From contig OZ025270.1 in assembly GCA_964019165.1 (NCBI GenBank), positions 18,010,659 through 18,074,658 of the forward strand: a stretch of 64,000 nucleotides of DNA, written 5' to 3'. The notes under the pieces were generated by a model that saw only the letters and a program-made list of their open reading frames with translations, ran no database searches and had not been told where the DNA came from. Each line of letters opens with the position of its first letter. The first letter of the stretch is position 1. Origin of the DNA: Mastigias papua. Its lineage: Eukaryota; Cnidaria; Scyphozoa; Rhizostomeae; Mastigiidae. Position numbers and translations under genes: made by a program. Positions 36,501 to 47,500 of the stretch are shown here, one piece after another.

Positions 36501-39500
36501 ATGTAAGACATTATCAATACCCTTCTGAGACAATACTCCTCCCGCGGCATAATCACTCGCATCAACTTCCACGATAAATGGTTGATGAAGGAGAGGGAAG
36601 GCAAGAAGTGGTTTACACATGAGATATTGTTTGATTTTATTAAATGCTGCCTCACTATTGGAATCCCACTCAAATGGAACATTGTCTCCAGTAAGTCGAT
36701 TTAGTGATTGGCTAATCGTAGCGAAATCCTTAATAAAGGCTCTGTAAAATCCAGCCATGCCCAAAAATCGTCTTAACTCCTTCTTAGAGCTTGGGCTCGG
36801 TAGGTTATTTATGGCTGTTGTTAAACGTGATTGAGGTTTGATTCCGTCGATAGAAAGTTCGAAACCTAAGAAATCAACTTTTTCGGCCGCAAAAACGCAC
36901 TTTGATGCCTTGAGTGATACATTGGCGGTTAGTAAACAATCGAACACGGATGTTAGGTCTCGAATATGCTCGTCAAATGTTTTACTAAAAATCACTATAT
37001 CATCCATATATGAAAGGACTTTATCAGTTCGTAAACCTGCCAAACATATATCCATCATGCGCTGGTAGGTAGCGCCAGCGTTGGAGAGACCAAATGGCAT
37101 AACATTGAACTCGAATTTTCCTCGAGGGACTGCAAATGCTGTCTTCTCCTTATCCGCTTCAGATAAAGGAATCGACCAATAAGCCGATGCAGCATCCAGA
37201 GTGGACCAGTATTTAGAGCCCGCCATCTTGTCAATTACATCCTTGATATGAGGCAATGGGTACGTATCTTTTTTTGTAATGTCGTTAACACCACGAAAAT
37301 CGCAGACAAAACGAGTACTGTTATCTTTCTTTTTAACTAACAAAACCGGAGCATTCCAAGGCGAATACGAAGGGCGAATTATCCCATTAGCAAGCATTTC
37401 AGTAACTTGCAGATCTATGTCTTTTTCCCAGGCGACTGGAACTCGTCGAGGTTTACGATACACAGGTAATGCATCATTAGTAACGATTTTATGTTCTAAA
37501 ATGTCGGTTCGTTTGGGACTTTTCGGGTTTTCGGCAAAAACTTCCTTGTATGCTCCTAGTAACGACTGTAAACGGTCTTTCTCAGCCGGTAATAATTGGT
37601 CACTAATTGCAACGTTTCCCAATTCAATACTCTCGTTGTAACTTCCAACAGTACTTTTTACTGATTCGCTTGCCGCATGTATGGAACCCATTATTTTTCG
37701 AGAATTTAAATGGATGTCTGACGCTGTGACATTAAGAACGGTTACAGGAAATATTCCCTCAATATTCGGTATGATACGAGTTCTGTTAGCATAAAGACCT
37801 CTAATAAACGGTACCATATGTGGTTCAAAGTCTCCTTCAAGCAACGAATTGAAGGTTGAACATTTCACAAAAAGGACCTTTTCGGATCGCGCTGGGACGA
37901 TGGAATTTTCACATAATCGAACCTTAGTACTCGATGCTGTCAGCCCTGTTATAGACAAATTCCCTAATTCAATTTTATTTTTGTTGAAATCAAAGCTCAC
38001 AGTACCAAATTGTCTCATGAAGTCCCTCCCAAGTAAAATATTCGAATATGAAAGGGAATCAAGAACCTGGAAAGCTTGGTTGAGTGGATGGCTCCCCGGA
38101 ATGGTTACTGATATGGTAACTGAGCCGATTATTTCCATATGATCTCCCGAAGCGTTAATCAACATTTTAGCCGATGACTTGTCTATATGTTCGTCTAGAC
38201 CTATTTTGCGTAGCGTACCTAAATCGATAACGGATGTTCCCGATCCTGTGTCCAACATCACGTGAGTATTAAAATTATGAAGCTTTGCGGCGATAACAAC
38301 GGAACGCGATTCTTCCCCTGGTTTGATATTGTCAAATACGGTTAGTCATTGATAGTTAGGACAGGCTGTATCTTTACTATCATGCCCACGTTGCCCACAA
38401 GCTTGACAGAAGCGAGTGGGACAATTTCGGACTAAGTGGTCAGAACTCTTACAACATCTGCATTTTAGCTGCTGGGCTGGATAATTCCGGTATCGTCCGC
38501 GTGAATTTCCCCGGGCCCTACGTTGACTTGAATAATTTCTGTAACCTCCTCGAGGATTCGATGGAAAAGTTGCCACGACATTAGCTGCAGCATTGACAGT
38601 CGGATGATAGGGATCATTACCTCCGTCTTCTTGATGTATTGATAGATTTGTTAATTTTTCAACAACTCTTTCTGCAATTGAATTTAACATGTCATCAGCC
38701 ATGGTAGTGCCAGTAGCGTTGACACTATGCGAGCTTGCGAGGGGGGCAGCATGAAAATTAGATTTGATACCAGCGATTTGTAGGCGTGTTACCTCATCGG
38801 CAAGAGCGTTTATATCACATGATTCAAACTTTTCCATCGATTTCAAGGCCGTTTGCATGTCTCTGTGAAGCCCACGGACGAAATAGTCCTTTGCAATCGT
38901 TGAACGTGTCTGACTATTAAAGTCCGGGTATGCAAGCTTGATTAGCTCCAATAACTTGTAGGCATACGTATGCGCCGATTCTCCGGGTTTTCTAACTCGA
39001 GTCGCTAGGGTGCAAATAGCTTCTTCACGGTTAAGCTGCCCTCTTTCGAACTCCTTTAACAGTTCTTCTTTTAACCTATTAACCTTTTTCTTATCTTCTT
39101 GATTTAATCGTAAATAAACGTCAAAAGCGGGCCCTTCTAAGCGGCTTGCTAGGTTCTGAGCGCATTTCTCCTCAGTATAACCCTTTAACGCGGAATATAA
39201 CTCGACTTTTGTTATAAAATCTCTGACGTCACCTTCGCCGTTGAATACTAGAGTTTTAACCTCCATTTTTAGATTCAGCGATAGTAATGTAACTGTAGTC
39301 GAAACGCAATGAGAATACTTCTTATAGTCACTCGAATGAGAACTATCGCTGAATGAATAATTATAAATCGACATAAAATATATATATAAAGAATTGCGCA
39401 ACAACGAATTTAACGTCACGGGGGTTCTTCCAACATCGTGCCAACCTCAAGTGTTTCAGAACCAATTACTGATCGTTCAGAGAGTCTTTCACATGTAGAT

Positions 39501-42500
39501 ATTATAAAACATTAGGATGGCTTGTTTCCATGGTAAATACAGAAGGTACATTAGCATTGGTTGGTTTCAGATAGCAACTATCTCCCGGGTCCGCATTCTT
39601 AAGTGAATAATCTTAAGTAGAATTTACTAGCAAATATACACTTGAACTTTGCAATGTCTATTGGAATGTTCAAGACCCTTAGCATAAGTTTCTTCAAATA
39701 GGAACTAACGAAGAATTTCCAGGTTGAAAAGTACCTTTTAACTGACTTTGAACATGGAGCATTGCAACACCACCTGCAAAATTTCATTCATAATCATAGC
39801 CAGCTATGTTTCTGAATATGAATCAATAGATTCTGAGTTATTTTTCATTGCGTTTCTTTAGCCTTATTTTACACGTTATATTTATCTACACCCACGCGTA
39901 CATGCATCGAGTGGGCGTATTTAAAAAATTTGCACGATTAACCTAAAATCGTTTTTGACTCGTTTTGTGACGGTTCGTAGTTTGTGTTGGCTGGCATTTT
40001 TCAACAGAACGCGCATTTTGCAACCTCATTATGCTTGCGCTATTTTGAAAGAGAGATGAAACACACCGTCAGTGTCATGTGGCTATAGATTATGTGCTGT
40101 TCGTGTTTCAATATTTCGTTTCTTTTGATGATTGGATGATAATAAGTGTCAAATTTACAAAATCCAACAAAATCTAAAAATGAAGACAGGACGGACAAAA
40201 TTCCGACACGGACAGCGGACTGTAATGATAAGTAGTTTTAATAGCAAATAATACTTAATAACATGTAAATGAATGGTGTTGAAAAAGTATAGGAAACAAC
40301 AATAAAGATGTTTGCGCGGCTACTTTCTGTATTAAGTCACACCGCGCGAACAGTTTTGTTTCGCTGACACTTCGCCTGAGCATGCGTAATATCAAGACTT
40401 GACGCTCTCCTTCAACTTTCAACAGACGGCTCGAGAAGTTCTGGACTTATGGCCTGTCAACAGGGATTAGCGACATCTTCACCCTTCAGCGACCCTACTG
40501 CGGAATTGCTTTACAAGAATATATATATATATATATATAAGAATAATGATGAAAGTTAAGGCCAGTTTCCACTTAAGCCTACTTTCCACTATGCGAAAGG
40601 GTGTCGAGCGAAACCTGCTAAAACTTCGTGCGACAATAATTTATACTTTCCACAACAACTGAAAATTATCGCGCGAAAGTCATTCCCGCCAAATATTAAT
40701 AATTCAAAATGGCTGCTATCAATCGAAGATCTCTTTTAAAAAAGGCTTTACTACTTTATTTACTGCGAAGACGACTGCAGAGAAGAAGAATGAAGTATAG
40801 AAAATCTTTCTGGGTGCGAAAAATATATCAAGAGCGCTTACAAAAAGGAGAGTTCCATTTGCTGGTTCAAGATATGAAATTATTTGACCACATGTACTTC
40901 TTCCAATATTTTAGAATGACACCCTCAGTTTTTGAGAAGCTGCTGCACCTCGTTGGTCCGTTCCTGACCAGAAAGTCGACAAATATGCGTGATCCTATAG
41001 GACCCAGTGAAAGGCTTAGTTTAACACTGAAATACCTTGCATCTGGGGACTCACAGTGTAGTATATCAAGCAGCTATCGTATAAGTCCATCAGTAGTTAG
41101 TAGGACTATCCGAGAGACTTGCCTTGTAATCTGGGAGTGCCTGTCACACAGAGGTTTCATTAAAGCTCCTTCCTCACCAGAAGAATGGCGGTTAATCGCT
41201 AAATTCTTTGAAGACAAATGGAATTTCCCCCATGCTCTTGGCGCATTGGATGGCAAGCATGTGATAATGCAGTGTCCGGCACGGGGTGGCTCTGACTATT
41301 TTAACTACAAAAAGACTCACAGCATTGTACTACTTGCAGTCTGTGATGGTCAATACAAATTCTTGCTTGTTGACATAGGGGATGCAGGTAGACAGAGTGA
41401 TGGCAGTGTCTATTCAAATAGCGACCTTGGCTATGCCATAGACAATGGAATTCTGAACTTCCCATCTCCAAGTAAAGTTGGAAATTCAAATGAAGTGTTC
41501 CCTTATGTTTTTCTAGCAGATGATGCATTTGGTCTTAAAACCTATTTGATGAAGCCCTATCCTGGCTCAAATTTGCAGGAAAATGAAAAAATTTTTAATT
41601 ACAGACTTTCACGGGGGAGGAGAGTCATCGAAAACACCTTTGGCATTGCTGCTTCAAGATTTCGTGTTTTTCGGAAGCCTATCATAGCACAAGTTGATAC
41701 AGTGAAGCAGATAACAAAAGCAGTTGTTGTGCTTCACAATTTTTTGATGTGCCATAGGCTTGATAATGAGCCTTACAGTTATTGTCCCCCTAACTATGTA
41801 GATCAGGAAGGTCCAGCTGGTATTTCTGCAGGAGCTTGGAGAGAAAATACAACGGAAAATGGAGCAATGCAGCCAATCAACAATATTGGATCTAATAATT
41901 ATTCAAAATCTGCAAAAGAAACAAGGAAAATGTTCATGGAATATTTCAACTCTAATGAGGGGGCTGTGGCATGGCAATTAGATATGATCAGACGTACTTC
42001 AAATAGCTATGATACACTATAAACTTGTGAATGAGTAATTATAAAATATAGTTACACAGAATCATCAAATTCAATTTCATAGAGTAATTCTTGAATTTTC
42101 ATCCTTGCATATCTGTTCTTCTTTGCATTCAGGTTCTCAAGAATTGGGATCAAACTACGGCAAAACAATGAGTCAGCACTTTCATCCTGCTTTTGAACTG
42201 GGACTGATTCCTCAGTTGACTGTTCTTTTTCTGTTCCAAACTCTTGCAGTGTCTTCATGAGCAATGTATCCACTTCAAGGCCTAACTCAGCTTTTGTTTT
42301 TGGTGATTTAAAGTTCTTTGAACTCTCTGGTAAAGGCAACTTCCGTTTGGCACCTCCTTTTGAGAATTCTCCCATGGTAATTCCTTCCTGACTCACTTTA
42401 TTGATGTTTAAGTTACTCTCAGTTGGCTTGTTGGCTGTCTTGTCAAATAAAAAGGACAGCTGCTCAAAATACTTACATTTAGTGACCTTGCAGGCACCTG

Positions 42501-44546
42501 AACCAGATCTTGTGGCTTTATTTATTCGGTCAAGGCATTTCTTATAAGCATCTTTTAAATTCTTTAATTGTGTTTTCAGAAATTCGACTGTTAAGAAAAA
42601 ATTTAATTGATTTCACTTTCCAGTAAAGCAGAAAAATTGATGGTTGCTTAAAAGTCATTTTACTCTATTACTGTAACAGAATTAATACAAAAAGCAATAA
42701 AATATATTAATAATATACTTAATAATTAACGCATTAACAATACTAAAACTCACAAATCTTGAGGTATCATGCTTCCAGAGAATTCCTGTTGACTGGAGCC
42801 CATTCAAATAAGGATTAAACTAATGGGGGGCTAGTGGGTTGGCAAAATTGGGAGAGTTAGGTTTTCATCTTAAGAAACTTGGTAAGACACTCTTTGTAAA
42901 GATATTGGACAAGAAGATCAATAACTTATATTTAGAAATTTTGTAAAGTTTATAATAAAACAGGGGTACTTTTGAGCTGAAATTTTATTTCTCCCTCCCA
43001 GCTTTATATTTCTCACATTTTGATTCTCTAAACATCATCGTCCTTTGCTAAAGTGCTTTATATGAAAATAAAATATTAGTTTTTTGAAAACATGACCCAT
43101 AGCAAAGCATCTATACAGTATACTTTTCAGGGCAGAGGTAAGGCTAGTCAATTATGTACTCACCATCCCTGTTGAACAAAGAAGATAGCTGTTTCCAGGC
43201 ATTTAATTTTATTGCCCTGTCTTTGTAGGATGTCAAGGACGTGTTCCACAAGCAAGGCAGCTCTCTCACACTTTCAATAAAAATTTCTGTGTGGAATTCT
43301 CTTGTAGCACTACTAGCACATGATGGTGCTCTTCCTGTCCCTTCTCCAACCTCTTCAGAGTCTGACACTGCCAAAATGTCATCCCCTGCCTCACCTTTGT
43401 CTTCAAATTGACGTGGACTCATGAGAACTTCGTCTGTAATTGTGACAGATGACGGTACTGCTTGTGAAATATCGGTGTTTTGAGCCATTTGCCGAATAAA
43501 AGTTGCCAGATTCAACCCAAATGCTGTGTTTTGCGAAGTTAAATCCATATTGCCTAGCCGAATTTGTCGCACGAACGATAAAAAAGTTGAACGCTTCTTA
43601 ACTTTTTTGCGACAAATCAAAGCCAACACGTGACAGCGATCATGTCAACAGGGCATGCTCAGATTGCGGTTCTCTCGACAAAATCTCTTCGCGCGACAGC
43701 TTTTCGCTCAGTGGAAAGTAGGCTTTAGTCGCTTTGGTCGCGCGAATGAGCGAATGGCCCTCTGAGCATGCGCAGTGAACAAGAATTAATTTCGCTGCGA
43801 ATGATCTCCCGTTCGCTCAGTAGTTCAACTCAGTTGAACTACTGAGCGAATTCGCGCAGTGTCTTGGCACTTCAAACAATAGCAAGGCAGTGAAGTGGGG
43901 AGTTTCCTGATATCGTGCAGTTAGTTTTGATATTTGAGTATGTTGGGACAACCCCGAGCTTATATGGTGAGATGAATTGCACAAACAATAGACACTTAAG
44001 GGTACTTCCTTCGCTCATTTTTGCCTTCAACCCGTAAACTACATTTTCTCGTAGTATTGCTACATCCTATTGTGTATTTCCTATGTATGGTTTGATTTGA
44101 AACATGAATCGTCAGGAAATAATTTTGAAGTGCAGAATTTCATGATTACTCGATAAGTAATTCGTTCAGAATATATCTTTCGTATCCAAAATCTCTTTCG
44201 CTTAACATTTGTTGTACGAAAACGCCTTCGTAATAATAAAATAAGTAGCAATTGCCTTCTTGTTAGCGCCATCTTTTGTTCATTGTGCTATTATTACCGC
44301 CAAAATTTATCATTCGACGAGTCGCTGCTCTTATTCGCTGCAATCGCCCATACCTGTCACTGGGGGTGCATTCGCTCATTCGCGCGACCAAAGCGACTAA
44401 GTGGAAACTGGCCTTTATACCATACTGTCATACGCAACAATAACGCTCCATTCCATCCATCCATCCATTCCATTCTTATAACGCTCCATTCACTTGTCGA
44501 GCACTTTAGTGTTGTAAAAGATGCAGTTGAGGTATCGCCTCTCGTT

Positions 44547-44598
<52 letters not shown>

Positions 44599-47500
44599 CT
44601 ATATATATATATCTATATAATCTATATATATCTATATATATCTATATATCTATATATCTGAAGTAGTGCCTATTTGGTAACCGGATTAGTTGGTCAAGGA
44701 ATAACACGAGACACTTTGAAATATGCATCGTTTTTATTTCAAAAGTGGCTCACGTTCTCACTTAGCAATACATTATATCTCTTTTCATTTTCGAATGAAA
44801 GCTAGTATTTTCAGTCAGGACTTTTTAATCACATGTCCGTTCAGCTATATTCTGAGCATTGAAGAAAATGCGAACGATACTTGATTTTGAGTACTGCTAT
44901 ACGGATAGAGGACACAACACATTTGGGAACAAAGTATGGGTACGCCTCTAATTATGAAAAAATGTTGAACTTAGGGAGTGAATGCAACTATATGATCGAC
45001 TGTATTGTTCAAAACGATGAATGGTATTTGGAAATGATATCGCTTTGCTTTTCAGTTGTATGCTGACTCCTTTTATGCGTAGAAAGGTCAATCATAACTA
45101 CTCTGATATGGTTCATGTGATATGATTACTCCAGAGATACGGTTTTCTGTACATACAAATCACCGAAAGTACCGTGATTCCTCAAACTAGCCCCCCTCGA
45201 ATAGGCCCCATACTAGATTGTCTGATTGTAAATAAGCCCCCCTTTCGAATAAGCCCTCTCCCCAGATGATGATGAAGCCATTGATACTTATGCCAAAATT
45301 TATACTGTTCTTTTAGTATTATGGAGAATACGAGCGTTGACAATGAACTATGTATCAGAAAATTTTGTAAGCCCCCTCATACAAGCCGTCACCTTGAATA
45401 AGCCCCACCTCCAAAAAGAATCAGCAATAAATAAGCCCCTAGTGAGGCTAATTCGAGGATTGACAATAATTGCAAAAGCACTCAACGAACTCGTGGTGAG
45501 TGGTTGAACTCGTAGCTGAGTCGCCGTCCCTACCGAACAGCATTACAACGCTTTACATGTTGTTTTGGAAAACAAGTTTATAAGAAACATGAAGCTCAAT
45601 TCTGGCAAAATATGAGAAACATTTAAGAAACTCAAGAAGGCAGAGTTTCAAAAGTGAATTTGAAAAATCAGTTTTTGCGGGAAAATTGTTTATTAAATTG
45701 GAAAGAGAATACGAGCAACGTCCGTCTCTCAAATTTTTTTAGCTACAACTTCTATTTCTGGTCTCACAGTTGCCTTGCTATTATAGGAAGTTTCGAGAAT
45801 ATTAAGAAACACTTTAGAAACATTGAGGCTGGATTTGAGTGCTTTTAACAAAACATGTATAGTAACAGCAGCAAAGCCCTTTCTGACATATACGAGGCTT
45901 GCTGAGATTTTAATATACCAAGCATGAGGACAATATTGCTTACGGGAGTGAAGCTTTATCGACATCAAGATGGAGCTAAACCTCTCTAATTATATGGTGT
46001 TCTCATATTTGCCTGGTGGCCTGAAATGGAGGCGACTGTCTGTTGCTCTGCTAACTTTTATGTCAGCCAGGTTTGCTTTCAACCACATTCCCTAAGTTTG
46101 TGAATCAGTTCTTTAAATTTGAACAGGAGTTTATGTCGTCAAAACTTTTCATACAATTGGCGGCATTTCTAATCAATCCGCGGCTAGCATTTAATATTTG
46201 AGTCCACTATTACTTTTGTCCTTCAAAGTTCCTTATCCGAATTTGTTATTACTTTTATTAGTACATTGATCTTTTAGTAGTTATTTTTTCTAGAATTTAA
46301 CTCATTCCTTTCCTGAAAGGAATGAGTTAAATTCTAACGTGTTTGAGTCTTAAATGATTTTTTATGATTTTTAGTTGCAAATTCTGAGAAGTCTTCATTT
46401 GATGAGATCATTGAAATCAACAATGGAGGTATGATTTGATTTGATTATAACATGCCCCTATCTCATAGCAACGTCTATTGCCCTTGTTTCCTACCCCGAC
46501 GCCATTTCTGTATCGCCTGTTGTTATGATTCCACATGTTTAACACCCACCTTATAAGTTAAAATCATGATTTCATTTCTTATTAATAAGGCTCTGTTATT
46601 TCGCAAAGTACCCTCTAACCTGAAACACCTATCTTCTTCTTCGAGTGCCGTGTCAAAAGACGTTGGCAGCAATGAGTTATCTTTGTGATGCATTTCTAGC
46701 AAGTTCTATCGTGCTGTCACAATTCGTCCACTTTACAAGTTGGTCTGTGAACAGCATTCTTCTCCCATGTGCTCTCTTTCCTACAATTTTACTTGGTAGC
46801 TACAAGGTATTCTAGTTTATCTTTCCTCATTATGTGCCCAAAAAAGGAAATTTGTCTTTTCGAAATGTCTGACATGATGTTGCTGTTTTGAATATTAAAT
46901 AAATAGTTTTACTAATATCTTAAACCGTTACTTGAATATCATAATACGAATTTACAATAATTTGGTTTTGATTTGTGAGATTTTTTACCTTTTAGTGGCA
47001 TCTCGATTCACCCTCCCTGGTGAAAATAACCGTAAGTTATTTTTCTGTGCATTGACCTTTGTCTAATGTCCAAATAAACTGAACTGTTTGTTGTTAAACC
47101 AAGTATGCCTCGAAATGATTGCGAAAAGCAGATCGAGATTGAGCTGACGGTTAGCATTTGATTAAATGTAACTAAATTGAAATGAATTGCATTGAATTGT
47201 ACTAAATTAGTCTAAAACATTCAGACTCATGTTACTTTATGTTAAATGATGCTAAAGTATGCAGTGTTTGAAATCATATTGGAATATTTTAAACTGAGTC
47301 ACTCTTGTTGCTTTATTGATTTAGAACCAGAGTTATTTGAAGGAGACATTGTCATGACGCGTTCATTAGAGACGGACATGAGCAATATGGAGTATGCTGC
47401 AAAAAACAATGTGTCCAAGTTTGATGCTATTTCAAATCGTGCCTGGACAAGGCGCACAATACCATATACATTCAGCCGTGGTTTTAGTGAGTATTTTTCT

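Larger units (their letters stand above)
34492..39435 (-). mobile_element. Young Ty3/gypsy LTR retrotransposon
   Basis: A 4944 bp minus-strand element bounded by two identical 148 bp LTRs and flanked by TCGT (34488-34491; 39436-39439). The uninterrupted target is present in copy B near 63160. Identical LTRs indicate very recent insertion, after the segmental duplication. A polypurine run (GGGAGGGGGAAA) precedes the 3' LTR. Gag and Pol are nearly intact. Confidence 0.95.
23413..40280. repeat. Tandem segmental duplication, copy A (interrupted by two retroelements)
   Basis: With the copia (25394-33506) and gypsy (34492-39435) insertions removed, this stretch aligns with 59697-64000 in the same orientation at roughly 92-97% identity by eye. 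It includes the 5' flank and first exon of the astacin gene. At both insertion points copy B shows the uninterrupted site. Copy A in turn lacks the 60078-61050 element. Confidence 0.92.
40576..43724 (+). mobile_element. Complete PIF/Harbinger transposon nested in the relic's terminal repeat
   Basis: A 3149 bp element with ends AGCCTACTTTCCACT and AGTGGAAAGTAGGCT, imperfect over about 35 bp, flanked by TTA (40573-40575; 43725-43727). Inside are a transposase gene on the plus strand and a MADF/Myb-SANT-like gene on the minus strand, the usual two-gene content of PIF/Harbinger. Both genes appear intact. Confidence 0.92.
40559..44414 (-). mobile_element. Older PIF/Harbinger relic, interrupted by an inner Harbinger element
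   Basis: Outer ends AGGCCAGTTTCCACTTA and TAAGTGGAAACTGGCCT are flanked by TTA (40556-40558; 44415-44417). After removal of the inner element, the inverted repeats match perfectly over about 46 bp (continuing GTCGCTTTGGTCGCGCGAAT). About 704 bp remain. A minus-strand fragment (44272-44081) encodes MALTRRQLLLILLLRRRF...FWIRKIYSER, clearly related to the N-terminus of the inner transposase, so this is a deletion derivative of a related autonomous element. Confidence 0.88.

Noticed and set aside
39599..39787. Cys-rich frame conserved between duplicated copies (also 63288-63506)
   Set aside because: Both copies share it simply because the DNA is duplicated at about 97%; no domain, no signal, and it lies inside an intron.
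45960..46075. Possible signal-peptide exon (hydrophobic LSVALLTFM stretch) just before astacin exon 2
   Set aside because: The donor leaves phase 2, which gives a stop when joined to exon 2; the exon at 24507 fits in phase.
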